From the NCBI GenBank assembly GCA_036245525.1, contig BTPG01000003.1, positions 155,765,547 to 155,829,546 of the forward strand: a DNA stretch of 64,000 bases, given 5' to 3'. A program made the translations under genes and the position numbers. The stretch comes from Semisulcospira habei. Its lineage: Eukaryota > Mollusca > Gastropoda > Semisulcospiridae. Shown here one piece after another: positions 10,598 through 20,549 of this stretch. Under the pieces are notes generated by a model. It saw nothing but the letters and a program-made list of their open reading frames with translations. It searched no databases and was not told the origin of the DNA. Every line of letters begins with the position of its first letter. Position 1 is the first letter of the stretch.

Positions 10598-10828
10598 ATG
10601 AGCGACACAAAAAACTTGATGAACCATGTCTATCACTCTGCCGTGATAAGTGGAGTAGCAGTAGCTTATTCTATGCTGGGAAAAAGTCTACTCAAAATGA
10701 AATCAGCAGACTTGAGTAGACTAGATTTCGAAGACAGTGCAAAGCTAATTGTAGTTGTTACAGCGTCAATTGCAACAAAAGACTTTCTCGTTAAGCAAGG
10801 AATTATTCCAGAAAATGTTTCTATGTAA
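10598..10828 (+). CDS. Polinton g3, small hydrophobic protein
   Basis: 76 residues from ATG 10598; a longer frame would need a non-ATG start at 10586. It lies in a tight block 38 bases after g2 and 8 bases before g4. The sequence has two hydrophobic stretches, AVISGVAVAYSMLG and SAKLIVVVTASIA, ending KDFLVKQGIIPENVSM. Probably a small membrane protein of the virion or host membrane; no enzymatic motif. No other copy of g3 survives in the window. Confidence 0.75.
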   Translation: MSDTKNLMNHVYHSAVISGVAVAYSMLGKSLLKMKSADLSRLDFEDSAKLIVVVTASIATKDFLVKQGIIPENVSM

Positions 10829-10836
10829 ATAAAAAT

Positions 10837-11277
10837 ATGGCGTCACTAGCTGTTATTGTGGGAGGCGCGATGGTCAACGCCCTGGCATTCAGTGGGTCAA
10901 ACTATCTCTTTTCAAAAGTAGGTAGAGAGGAATCTGCAGAAGAAATGAAACGACACAATGAGGCATCATAAAAACTTGCTCAAGCCCAGCAGGAATATGA
11001 AAAGAATAGAATTGAAAAACTTGATTTCATTAATGAAAGATTGAGGCTTGAAGGCCACGCACAACATACGTTTTCAAATACAGACGACGCAATTCGTGAA
11101 TACTATCTCGTCATAGGTAATGACATGTCTGTCCCAAAACCGAAACTAAGTGACTATTACAAACCAAGCACACAACAAAGAAATGGAGAAATAATCTTTG
11201 TTCTAGTGGGAATGACATTTGTATTTTTTACTGGACTTTATATTGCTAGAAGAAATGAACCCCGGGGTAGAAAATAA
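10837..11277 (+). pseudogene. Polinton g4, two-TM protein with one nonsense codon
   Basis: ATG at 10837 behind AAATAAAAAT. It would encode 146 residues, but codon 45 is TAA (10969-10971); the frame is open on both sides. Layout: hydrophobic N-terminus (VIVGGAMVNALAFSGSNYLF), a charged helical middle (AQAQQEYEKNRIEKLDFINE), an EGHAQHTF...AIREYYLVIG motif, then a C-terminal transmembrane segment (IIFVLVGMTFVFFTGLYIA). The last 23 bases overlap the integrase start in another frame. A single recent point mutation is the simplest explanation for the stop. Function unknown. Confidence 0.75.
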
Positions 11278-12241
11278 ACTATCGAAAATATATTACTCAC
11301 CATCAGGGTATTGGAAAGGAGCAACAGCTATTCAGAAATTACATGCCGCTGTGGGTGGAGATATAACACTCAATCAGGTCAAGCAATGGTTACAGAGACA
11401 GGCAATTTGGCAGATATATCTCCCTGCTCCAAGAAAGATAACAAGGCCTCATTTTGAGAACACATCACCTAATGACACACACCAAATGGACCTCCTATTT
11501 CTTCCGCATGACACAATAAGAAAGAAACGATACAAGTATGCATTAACTGTTGTAGACATTGCTTCAAGGTACAAAGACGCTGAACCCATATCTGACAAAA
11601 CAGCCAGTAGAGTTGCTACTGCTTTAACAAAAATATATGGTCGAGGCCCTTTAAGATACCCCAGACTTGTGCAGGTTGATGATGGATCAGAATTCAAAGG
11701 TGCTGTTAATCAGTTATTTGCGAAGCATGGCGTACTGGTCAGACGAGGCATTCCAGGTGTACACAGATCGCAGGCAATTGTAGAGAACTTTAACAACCAG
11801 TTATCAGAAAGACTTTTCAGTTACCAGTATTCTAAGGAACTCATGCATGACACCCGGAACACTGAGTGGGTTAAGAGATTACCACATGTGATAAAAGCAA
11901 TGAACAATGAAAGCCATGGCTTGCGCTTAAAACCTGCTGACGCTATTAAATTGAAAACAATTACAGAGCCAAAAACAGGACCAACCCCAACCCCAGCACC
12001 AGATACAAGTTTATTTACCAAACAGGTGAGATATTTATATCAACCAGGGGAAGCTGAAAATGACGTAAAGCGCAGAGCGACAGACCCCATCTGGTCCACA
12101 TCCGTTCATAATATTAAAAAAATAATTCCCGGTCCAGACGCAACAATATATTACCTGTTCGACCCTGCGCCCCAGAGGGCATTTGTCAGAGAAGAATTAC
12201 AGATTATTCCCCCAGACACCGTTAATCATTTCAGTAACTAA
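11255..12241 (+). CDS. INT: Polinton DDE integrase (rve family)
   Basis: 328 residues from ATG 11255. Retroviral-type integrase core: first Asp in HQMDLLFLP (about residue 78), second in QVDDGSEF (about 144), Glu in QAIVENFN (about 177), with about 34 residues between the last two. The N-terminal part (KQWLQRQAIWQIYLPAPRKI) and the C-terminal beta-rich tail (QVRYLYQPGE...DPAPQRAFVREELQII) resemble the chromo/SH3-like ends of Polinton integrases. It would cut and join element ends and make the 6-bp target duplication seen here. It overlaps g4 by 23 bases and its 3' end overlaps the PolB 3' end by 45 bases in convergent orientation. No internal stop. Confidence 0.93.
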   Translation: MNPGVENKLSKIYYSPSGYWKGATAIQKLHAAVGGDITLNQVKQWLQRQAIWQIYLPAPRKITRPHFENTSPNDTHQMDLLFLPHDTIRKKRYKYALTVVDIASRYKDAEPISDKTASRVATALTKIYGRGPLRYPRLVQVDDGSEFKGAVNQLFAKHGVLVRRGIPGVHRSQAIVENFNNQLSERLFSYQYSKELMHDTRNTEWVKRLPHVIKAMNNESHGLRLKPADAIKLKTITEPKTGPTPTPAPDTSLFTKQVRYLYQPGEAENDVKRRATDPIWSTSVHNIKKIIPGPDATIYYLFDPAPQRAFVREELQIIPPDTVNHFSN

Positions 12242-15200
12242 CTCATCAATTAATTCATCAACCAGTTCATCAGCTATTTCTTCAGATAACTTGAGCCTGT
12301 AATGACCAGGTGCATAAGCTTTTTCCTTACTAAAAAACAAGTGTTTCATGTCTCCCACTGCCAGAGACTTCTTATGTGTTTGGATCATTTCAAGATTATG
12401 TTTGTTTGATCTCAGTGACTTGTTTGGATAATCAGGCATTAATGCACCATCTAATACTTGCTTGTAATGTTCATGACGAATGTCTTTATTTTTTATTGCT
12501 GTTTTCTTGATACCTTTGGCTTTGGACTGACTGCCTTTTTGGTGCAGTATAGAATACATTTTTGATCTCAGTCCAACATACTCAACTATTGGCACACCAT
12601 TCAGTTCATCTTTAAACTTACCAGGCACTTTCTTATTCTGTGTGCTGTACAGCGGGTGATCCTTAGGATAGTCAGACGTGTCATACATGTGTAACTCTGT
12701 TTTCATGTCTTCATAAAAGTCTTCAGTAGGCACATCTATGATCATAGAGTCAGTGTCAGTGTATAACAGATGACACTCAGGATATTTTGGTTTAAAGTAA
12801 TCATAATAAAATTCAAGCATCAACAGTTTTGATAATTCAAGAATTACCATACCAATGAATACTGGCTTGTCCAGTTTAACAATCTTTTTTTTGAGTGACA
12901 CAGCATACAAGGATGAATGAAACTCTTTGTACCCTGTGTACTGTGGCTTGCCTGTAAGTTTAATTGCACCTGATTCAGTTGTGACCAGTCTCACATCTTT
13001 TCTGTGATGAGGATTTTCCATAGTCTTGCCAAAACAGGCATTGTTCATAAGCTTAAAGAAGTCTTTGTCAAATGCAGTGTTGCTGTCTCTGGCACGGAGG
13101 GTTGTGTTCTTCATTATGTAATCTTTCATGAAAGCACTCTGATCAAATTGAATTCCTCTGTGAACTTTCTTTAGTACTAACCCATGTCTGATGTAAAACT
13201 GCAACAAGCGGTAGTGACAAACATAATTGAATTTGTCATTTAGATTTGGCACAAGTTTAGTGTCTTCTTTTTTCCCCGTCATACTCATTTTCTCAACAGC
13301 TAATGGATAATCATTGTGGTAATCATGTAGATGGTGTGGGTACTCTAGGTCTACTTCAAAGATCCAACCCTTAGCGTCGTTTCGGTCAAGAGTCATAATA
13401 TAGTTTGATAACCCTGACTCTGTTATGTCATACTGTGACAAATCATGCAGACAAAAGTTTTTCAAGGGCAATAACTCACACATCGCGAACCCATACAAAT
13501 TGTTCGCGTCAAGGTACGTAATGAATGACCTTGACCTCGAGGGGTCAAACCCAAGGTCACCATGACTGTCCAGATATTTGTTGTTGGCCTTTGCATAATT
13601 GTTCGCTGCAATACTAATGCCTCCCCTCAATCCACGTTCCACCATTTCACCCATCGTACGATCAGACAACAGGTCTATAAATATCTTACTGGATTTCAAA
13701 AATGCATCCCATGTCATGCCAGGACTAGTTATGTAGCAAGCAGGGTAAAGACTGTAGTGTAACAAACCCTTTTCACAGTAACTTTCAAATACGTCTGCTA
13801 GCAAACAAACGTCAGCTTTCAAGTACTGGTCATGGTAGTCACCAATTGTCTGACACCCTAATTTATCCCAGGCATCAAGTGCGTGTTGATATTCAGAGTC
13901 AGAAATACCTTTGTCAGTTAGTGTAGAATAAAATTTTTCTTTTGGTGGAAGTCTCCTTTCCTCAAACACAACCCAGTGATCAATGTACTCATACGGATAC
14001 ACACCTTTTTTTAATCAAGTCTGGCTCAAAATATTTACTCGTTATTGGATACTCAGTCAGTCCTTCTGCAAGACTAGCAAGACCTAAAGACAAATGTTGC
14101 ATAGAGCCATAAAATGCTAATTTGTCTAACCTAAATGTCAAATATTTCTCAGTTGTCTGGGCAATACAACTTATGTTTTTGTAAGACTCGTCTACAGCCT
14201 GCATGATAATGTGTGAATCATATCCCTTCAGATTGTGGAAAAAGATTGGTAACTTGTATGTCTTAGGATCTATTTTTAATAATAAGTTACAATTGTTATG
14301 TGCGGCACCTCTGTAACATCCAGTTATGTGATCATGGTCACGAACTTTATCACCCCCTAAAGGTTGTTCACAAATCCAACACGTCACAGCTGTATCAAAT
14401 TTTAGTTTGTCTTCTTCTGTCATCACCAAAGGCATCTGACATGTTGTGAGATATTGTACTACCTGACTATACAGATGTCTCATTTCTGTTAAAAACAGAC
14501 ATGCTGCATTTTCACCCCTGTAGATAACAGGTTCTGAATGCAAACCGTCTGACCTAACAATAATGTATCCAAAAGAACACACCACTTGGTCACTCAACTT
14601 TACAGTCTTTGGTAATGACTCTGGAACAGGACCCTAATATGGTACTACCAGTGATTCAAAATCTGCATATACTACAAACGGCAGCTTTAGTTGATTCCCA
14701 TAGTTTTTAAAATATACTTGACTACCAGGCTCTGGATACTTAAGTACAGTTTGTATGTCATCAGCTGACCTACAATGAAAAACATGTTTATGTGCCACTG
14801 CAATAGAAAAAAATCTTTGTAAACATTTTTTACACACTTCCTGTTTGCCATTGTGTTTTGTTGTATGCCCATGAATTAGACGTGACATATTTCTGATAAT
14901 TGTGTAGTGGAAGTTATTGTCATCTCCGATTAATAACATGTCAACATGTTTATCTTCTGACTGACCGTAGGTTGGAGCAAGTGGTGATACTCTAATGGGT
15001 TGTAACTTGTCAACAGATTCATTATCCCACACATACACATTTACAGATATACCAGGATTTAGTTTTTCAAACAAATCTATGTCTTCTATTTTAACAGGGA
15101 ACTCAATACCACTAAAGTTGAGTTCATTTACAAATTTATTGTAGTTAGATACACGTTCAGGTTTTGATTTTACAAAGTGTAGTTTAGCAAGCACACACCA

Positions 15201-15695
15201 CATGAAACAATAGTTGTCATTGTTCTGAATATTGACTACAGCCTTTTTGTTTGCAACCTCAGTTGGCAGTGGTATCCATGCTTTACCTAATATAGGATGA
15301 TACCTAGACTGCTTTAATTGTAGTTCATGTACATGTCCTTCGTGCCAGCCAGACCCCTTCATTTTTGCACTGTCAATTGCCTAGAGGAAGTCAGGTAATA
15401 GTCTGTCTCTAAACACGTTTTCTAATTCTCTTTGTGTGTTAACAGTGTGTTGTCTTGTTGATATATATGATACAATCACTTCACCGTCTACTCTAGTGAA
15501 TTCTATTTTAGCAACAATCTGAATCTTTACACTGCCTGTGATAAGATTTTGTTGTATGACAGAAAAAGAGTTTTCTATTGATTCATAGACATTGTTACTA
15601 TTAGATATAGGCAAGTTTGTTGTGTGAAACACGTTTCTTAAGCTTGACGAGCCTGATGGGCCTGATGGGCCAGGGCTTTGAGAATTGTCCGTCAT
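12197..15695 (-). pseudogene. POLB: Protein-primed family B DNA polymerase, three lesions
   Basis: About 1165 codons from ATG 15695. Order: N-terminal conserved domain; zinc motif CKKCLQRF...HKHVFHC; Exo I in VVYADFESL (about residue 345); endonuclease VII-like CWICEQPLGG...DHDHITG...AAHNNC (about 437-470); Exo II in NLKGYDSHI (about 491); Exo III in YLKADVCLLAD (about 625); polymerase motif A YLDANNLYG (about 728), motif B KLMNNACFGKTMEN (about 883), motif C YTDTDSM (about 982). Lesions: TAG at 15381-15383, TAG at 14634-14636, and a one-base expansion of an A-run near 14010. All catalytic residues are present, so inactivation is recent. It would replicate the element by protein priming. Confidence 0.92.
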
Positions 15696-15731
15696 TTTTA
15701 TTTGTCCGACAAAATAATAAAATAAAAAATA

Positions 15732-16088
15732 TTACCGCTGGCTCTGCTGGCTTACCCTGTGTAATACCACTTTATTAACTGAAACACTGTCAATATAAAC
15801 ATTTAGTTTGCGTAGTTGTTTAAATATGCTATAACAAATTTCCCCTAACCAACCATAGTTGGTATCATCAATTTTAAAAGTAGGTGTCTTTAAATCAACT
15901 GTCATGCGCTCCACATCTGGATGCTCATCAACATAATCCAAAGTCACACTATATTATGTAGCATATATTTCTGATGGTGCTGAAAGGCTTATGTAAGTCT
16001 GTTTGGGTGATATTAAGTCAGTAAAGTGCATAACATCTTTGAAAAGGTGTGTGAGATCAAGCACCTGTATGATTTGTCCGTCTGTCAT
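15732..16088 (-). pseudogene. Conserved 118-aa Polinton protein with one nonsense codon
   Basis: ATG at 16088 (MTDGQ) behind CCAATAAAA. Codon 45 is TAA (15954-15956); the remainder is open and ends NKVVLHRVSQQSQR. Homologues lie between ATPase and PolB in copies C (36555-37994) and D (two tandem copies, 54224 and 54564). Shared pattern: a VTD/LTH-type start, HF, then YVxY(N/Q)(M/V)TLE, a short acidic beta-rich core and VNKVVLHK. No membrane segment or enzyme motif. A fixed position in the packaging/replication block suggests a structural or accessory replication role; function unknown. Confidence 0.75.
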
Positions 16089-16114
16089 TTTTATTGGACA
16101 AACAAAAGAATAAA

Positions 16115-16720
16115 TTAATTTACTAACCCATACCCTGTGGGCTGATCTGTCTTTAAAATAAGCTTTAGATGCTTAGTTGATTTCAGTTTATTTTTTACAT
16201 CATCCCGTTCATGCTTATTTTGTATGACATCATTTTCTCTGAGACAGTCTTCAAAGCTGTCACGATCCTTACAGTAAAACAAACAAATAAACTTTAACTG
16301 TTCTCGAAAATCTTTCAGTACAGCATTATATTTCTGAGTGAGAATCCATACACTGACGTTTGCATGTCTGCCACTGAAAGCCATTTCTGATAGAGTGTTT
16401 CTCTTTTTGACAATGTCTTTCTCTGCAGAACAGTCATCAACAATAAACAAGGTTGGCAGTCCTTCAAATTGCTTGTAAAAATATTGTAGGTATTCATTCA
16501 GTTTTTTCTCAGGGTCGACTAAGTATATGTTGCTGTCAGTCCAAATGAATAAACGGTTGTGATAAGCTTTGTTGTGTTTGATTGTTGGACAAAATATTAC
16601 AATGTTTTCAAAATGGTGGATGTATCTTGTTTGTAAGAGGTTAAGTACAAATTCAGTTTTACCACACCCTGTGGCACCACAAAACAATCCACAGTGTGGG
16701 TCAAGGGTCATCAAGTTCAT
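16115..16720 (-). CDS. ATP: A32/FtsK-like genome-packaging ATPase
   Basis: 201 residues from ATG 16720 (MNLMTLDPHCG), the start used by the copy D homologue, which is also 201 residues. Walker A is GATGCGKTE (about residues 12-20), Walker B is TLFIVDDCSA (about 95-104), followed by a sensor-like stretch VWILTQKYNAVLKDFREQ. This matches the poxvirus A32 / Polinton packaging ATPase pattern, which pumps DNA into preformed capsids. It lies 19 bases downstream of the MCP and 26 bases upstream of the 118-aa gene, all read leftward, implying co-expression. No stop codons. Confidence 0.92.
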   Translation of the reverse strand: MNLMTLDPHCGLFCGATGCGKTEFVLNLLQTRYIHHFENIVIFCPTIKHNKAYHNRLFIWTDSNIYLVDPEKKLNEYLQYFYKQFEGLPTLFIVDDCSAEKDIVKKRNTLSEMAFSGRHANVSVWILTQKYNAVLKDFREQLKFICLFYCKDRDSFEDCLRENDVIQNKHERDDVKNKLKSTKHLKLILKTDQPTGYGLVN

Positions 16721-16739
16721 TTTAATACACAATATAATT

Positions 16740-18025
16740 TTAATATATGTGTCCACTCAGTCTGCTTTCTGCAATATTGAGTTGTGCGTCATAAATCAGG
16801 TACAAATATATGTTTATTGCTGCAGCAGTTTCAACCTTCTTTTGTATCTGAATTGTTATTCCATCACTGCCGTTCTCGACAGTTCGTCCTGACCCATGAA
16901 GGTAATCATCATCTGTACTGCGAAGATCTAACCACAGTGCATATTTGTTTGTAAGGTATTGTCCGATCCTAACGTCATACAGATGTAAATCTTTGCACGC
17001 AATGTTTGCTGGTTTATCTCTAATCCTTCCACCCAAAAAATACTTTGTGATCTCATCGTAGTGCTGGTATGGTAACATTCCTGAAGCATACACTTGATTA
17101 GGGCGGCCTTCAATTGTACAGGACAAGTGTGTAATCTTAGGATTGTAGAATTTTTCTGAATCCCGTTTGTATGGAGCTGCTGGTTCAACAAACAACATAA
17201 AAATACCTTTCAGTGACCTAGCAGGTGTGTTCAAGTTTATGTTCCACATCGGGTTGCTCTTGTCTTTTTGCATTAAACTATGTCTAATCACCCTGTCATA
17301 ATAAATTGGAAGTCTTGACTGATACTGATTTTGAATAAGTCTTGCTAATTCAGTGTGTGTGACAATTTCATATTCCAAGGAAATGTTAGAGATCTTGTAT
17401 GTTGCATCTGTGGCAGATGATTTAATAACTTTGGAGTAGTCATTGAAGGTTAGTTCAAAACTCAGACGGTCATTCAGTGCTCCTTGATAATAAGGCAGAT
17501 GCGCTGTTAGGATTTCAATCTCAAGTGGAATGTAAAACCTGGTTCCATATGTTTCTGCTATAATAACTTCCTTGGCTTCCCCAGTAGTTACCTTATCTCC
17601 AGCATTGATTCGAAGTTTACAAACATTATCTGGCTGTATGCCTTGGTAAATACGGTCTTCTCGTTCTTCTCTTGTGAGCCAAAGATCTTTGTAACAGTAG
17701 AACACATCTGAGTCGTCAAGACTAAACACTTCCTGTCCTTCAAGTTTTACTTTAATAGTTCTAACAATTGCTCTGCCAAGATTGTCAACTAGTGTTCTGT
17801 TCACATCTGCGTCTGATGAAAGTTCAATATTAAATTCTAGGCGTGCAGTGCCAGGATCAATAACATCACTGGGGCCTAGGTTTGGAAACTTGACTGTAAG
17901 TGTTTGGTTCTGGTCTATGGTACTAGGATTGTTTGTGATGACGATTGATTGTCTAATGGCCTTAACACCCAGGGGTCACGTAGTTTTCTATATGGGTCTA
18001 ACTTTGATCCGTAAGACTGTGTCAT
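16740..18025 (-). pseudogene. MCP: Probable major capsid protein (one frameshift)
   Basis: ATG at 18025 (MTQSYGSKLDPYRK) behind GCATAATAAAA. One base is missing near 17970 relative to copy C, putting the first about 18 codons out of frame; the rest, 17804-16740, is open. About 428 residues if undamaged. Features fitting a double jelly-roll capsid protein are the all-beta composition, TYGTRFYIPLEIEI followed by LPYYQGALNDRLSFELTFND (compare the PL...LPL/aL motif of NCLDV and Polinton MCPs), and its position next to the packaging ATPase. Short for a Polinton MCP, so the call is inference; profile and structure prediction would decide. Confidence 0.65.
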
Positions 18026-18065
18026 TTTTATTATGCACAATAAAAAATAATAAATTAATAAAACA

Positions 18066-19304
18066 ATGGCAGCAGGAGGATTTAATCATGAAGATTTTGA
18101 AATGGATGTCATGGATGCCTCAGATACCAGTATCACAGATATGACTGGAATGGTAACTACTTCTAGTATGTATCACGAACTGTTAAAAGACAAAGTAAAC
18201 TCATTTTATGACAGTGTTGGTGTCCACCCAGATGTAATAGATCCTAATCAGTTTGAATATTATAAAGGACACTTATTTGAAAATACAGACAGAGGGAAAA
18301 TAAATCTAACACATAAAAATAATCCTTCTAAGTTTAGAGCTTTAAGTACAATTAAAGGTGAAGTTGGTGGTAACTCTGGGTTGGCAAGGTACCTTGGAAT
18401 TGGTGGGTCTCCTGTCCCCCCAAGACTGGTTAGTGCGCTTCACAACACGCAAACAAAGTTGCCAACAGGGCAAGATATTGAAATGGCACCAGTAACAAGC
18501 ATACCAGAAATAGCAAACATAGTAATACAAGAAACCTCATTTACTGAAGGGCAATTAAATGATGCTATGAAAACAATAGACGACCCACCTTTGTCAATGA
18601 GGGAGATTATAGGGTTGGATAAATCACTGCAGATGATAAGAGGTGAGATGGTAAACAATGTTGCCAAACTAGGTGAGCTTGATAAACATATAGAACGAGA
18701 AAAAGAGAAACTGGCTACAGCAGACAATGGAAATCTTGACACAGAAATGAAAGAAAGAATACAGCACAGATTAAATGATTTGCAGATAGAAAGATCTGGA
18801 AGGTTAGAAGTGATTAGTATTGGGAGACAAAAACTGAAAACACAAGTTAACAGGATTAGAAAAACTATTCAGAAAATACTTCACGAAGACACTACTCTGG
18901 CTGAGAGACTTAAAACACTTTTCAGAGAACAGGGTATCACTATTGCTAGTTTAATTACAGCTCTTGGATTTATTATCAGTACTGTTGTGTTAGCTGTCTC
19001 CGGTGCTGGTGGACCTGGTGGTTCTCCACCTCCAGCACCACCAACCCCGGGCCCACCAGCCCCCACAGATCCAAAAGACTTACAGTCATGGGTAAAGAAA
19101 CAATTGTCTCACATTTCAGACCTGCTTAAAAAATTGGCTGTGAAAGCAATGGACGCATTACCCAATATAATTGGCACAGTTGTCAGTTGGTTGATTAGTA
19201 CTACAGCAAAGGTAGTTGGGTTTATGGCAGAGCATGTGTGGGTATTTTTGGTAACAGTAGGAGGGTTGATGGTGGGTTATTTAATGAAACAGATAAAGAA
19301 GTAA
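18066..19304 (+). CDS. 412-aa coiled-coil membrane protein
   Basis: ATG at 18066 behind AATAAATTAATAAAAC. Order: acidic N-terminus; conserved block LLKDKVNSFYDSVGVHPDVI and KFRALSTIK; a long charged coiled coil at about 165-275 (ELDKHIEREKEKLATAD); hydrophobic segment SLITALGFIISTVVLAVSG (about 297-315); Pro-rich linker (PPPAPPTPGPPAP); amphipathic region; and a C-terminal transmembrane helix VWVFLVTVGGLMVGYLM. It is divergent from the MCP and its last 24 bases overlap the 414-aa gene in convergent orientation. A decayed homologue lies at 26953-28171. Likely a virion or entry/assembly membrane protein; no known family recognised. Confidence 0.8.
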   Translation: MAAGGFNHEDFEMDVMDASDTSITDMTGMVTTSSMYHELLKDKVNSFYDSVGVHPDVIDPNQFEYYKGHLFENTDRGKINLTHKNNPSKFRALSTIKGEVGGNSGLARYLGIGGSPVPPRLVSALHNTQTKLPTGQDIEMAPVTSIPEIANIVIQETSFTEGQLNDAMKTIDDPPLSMREIIGLDKSLQMIRGEMVNNVAKLGELDKHIEREKEKLATADNGNLDTEMKERIQHRLNDLQIERSGRLEVISIGRQKLKTQVNRIRKTIQKILHEDTTLAERLKTLFREQGITIASLITALGFIISTVVLAVSGAGGPGGSPPPAPPTPGPPAPTDPKDLQSWVKKQLSHISDLLKKLAVKAMDALPNIIGTVVSWLISTTAKVVGFMAEHVWVFLVTVGGLMVGYLMKQIKK

Positions 19305-20525
19305 TACTCCTAATCCAGTGAGTCCTATTACCAATGCTGTTCTCTCTGACTCATGAGTGCCAGGGGTTGGTGTTACTGGTTGTATGGGTGCCAGTGTTGG
19401 GGCCGGTGCCGGGGCCGGGGGTGTTACCGTCTGTAATGGTTTTAATGACTGTACATGTGTGGTTGTGGCCCCCAAGTTTACAGATTGATTGAGTCCTAAT
19501 TTTTGATCACGACCTGCAACAATGATTTCATTATTATAATTTGTTATTGTACCCATTTGGAGTTGAAGGTCAGATGGTAACATGTATAACCCGATGCCAA
19601 ATACAAAGTCAACTTTTGATCTGGCATATCTGAGTACGTCTTGGTAGCGTTGTATGCTAGATGGGAGATCAACTGTTGAGTTAATTGAATCTTCTAGGTT
19701 TGCAAGAAACTGTTTTTGAGATTCAAATTTTCCACTTCCATTCAAAATGTTTGATTTTGTTAATGATTGTGCACCTAGTAAACACCAGATGTATGTTCTG
19801 ATAGACTCATTTACGCGCTCAACTCCTGCTTGAGTAAACCCGTCACTCTTGTCTAAGATAAATGTGGTCCAGGCATTAGACTGTTTCTGTTCTATTGAGC
19901 CTATCCAGACTTCTGATTTTGATGAGAATGAAGTGTAACCAGGGTAGTAATCTTGAGGGTATTGTCTGTGACTCAAAGCATAATACAATGTACCCATGCC
20001 GTTGTGATCATCAAGTTTTTGTGTAAAGTCATACTTGGGGCTGATGTTAAATTCATTACAGATGCGTTCAAATGCTTTCATATCCATGGGGTTGTTAAAC
20101 CTGTTGAAACTGGATTCAGTGGGTAGTGGTGTATGCAGTTCTAACAAAATACGTCTAAGCTGGTAGTAAGTGTGGAAACGATACACAGACCTAATCAGTT
20201 TGTTTGAGTGATTCAAGTGGTTTTTGAATGAAACACCACAGCCTGTAGTAGAACATAGTATAGCAAAGTTGAGTTGGTTTTGAAACATCTGTAGTGGACT
20301 TGAAGACCACTTTCTTGCAGTTGAGTCGTCTGTTATTGGAGGGTTTAGGTAATGGTCAAATGGATTTGGTACTTTGACTTGAAATAAATCTTGTTCGTTT
20401 ACAGCTATATCAAGCTGATTTAGTTGAATTATTTTCTGTTCATAAGTTGGTGCAACATTATATTTGGCATCCACGTTAAATTGAAATGCGTTTGTTGTGG
20501 TAATGGTTGGGGATTTAAATTCCAT
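19281..20525 (-). CDS. 414-aa C-terminally membrane-anchored Polinton protein
   Basis: ATG at 20525. Conserved globular domain (about 1-340) with NPFDHYLNPPITDD, FQNQLNFAILCSTTGCGVSF, YRFHTYYQLRRILLELHTPL and YALSHRQYPQDYYPG; then a Thr/Pro-rich linker (APAPAPTLAPIQPVTPTP) and a terminal hydrophobic helix (TALVIGLTGLGVLLLYLFH). Homologues are in copy C (split by element B) and copy E (63147 to the window end), making it one of the best conserved genes here. The long extension plus tail anchor suggests a surface or membrane-bound virion protein. From memory, unchecked, similar NFA..C.TTGCG proteins occur in cnidarians as uncharacterised proteins. Enzymatic role not evident. Confidence 0.85.
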   Translation of the reverse strand: MEFKSPTITTTNAFQFNVDAKYNVAPTYEQKIIQLNQLDIAVNEQDLFQVKVPNPFDHYLNPPITDDSTARKWSSSPLQMFQNQLNFAILCSTTGCGVSFKNHLNHSNKLIRSVYRFHTYYQLRRILLELHTPLPTESSFNRFNNPMDMKAFERICNEFNISPKYDFTQKLDDHNGMGTLYYALSHRQYPQDYYPGYTSFSSKSEVWIGSIEQKQSNAWTTFILDKSDGFTQAGVERVNESIRTYIWCLLGAQSLTKSNILNGSGKFESQKQFLANLEDSINSTVDLPSSIQRYQDVLRYARSKVDFVFGIGLYMLPSDLQLQMGTITNYNNEIIVAGRDQKLGLNQSVNLGATTTHVQSLKPLQTVTPPAPAPAPTLAPIQPVTPTPGTHESERTALVIGLTGLGVLLLYLFH

Positions 20526-20549
20526 CCTTTTTTATGTGAGATAATAAAA
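20526..20549. promoter_or_regulatory. 24-bp divergent intergenic region
   Basis: Only 24 bases separate the start codons of the 414-aa gene (leftward) and the 247-aa gene (rightward). The block TTATTATC...CATAAAAAA is conserved in the corresponding places of copy C (8493-8517) and copy E (63122-63146). It must hold or overlap both promoters unless these lie inside the coding regions. Confidence 0.6.
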
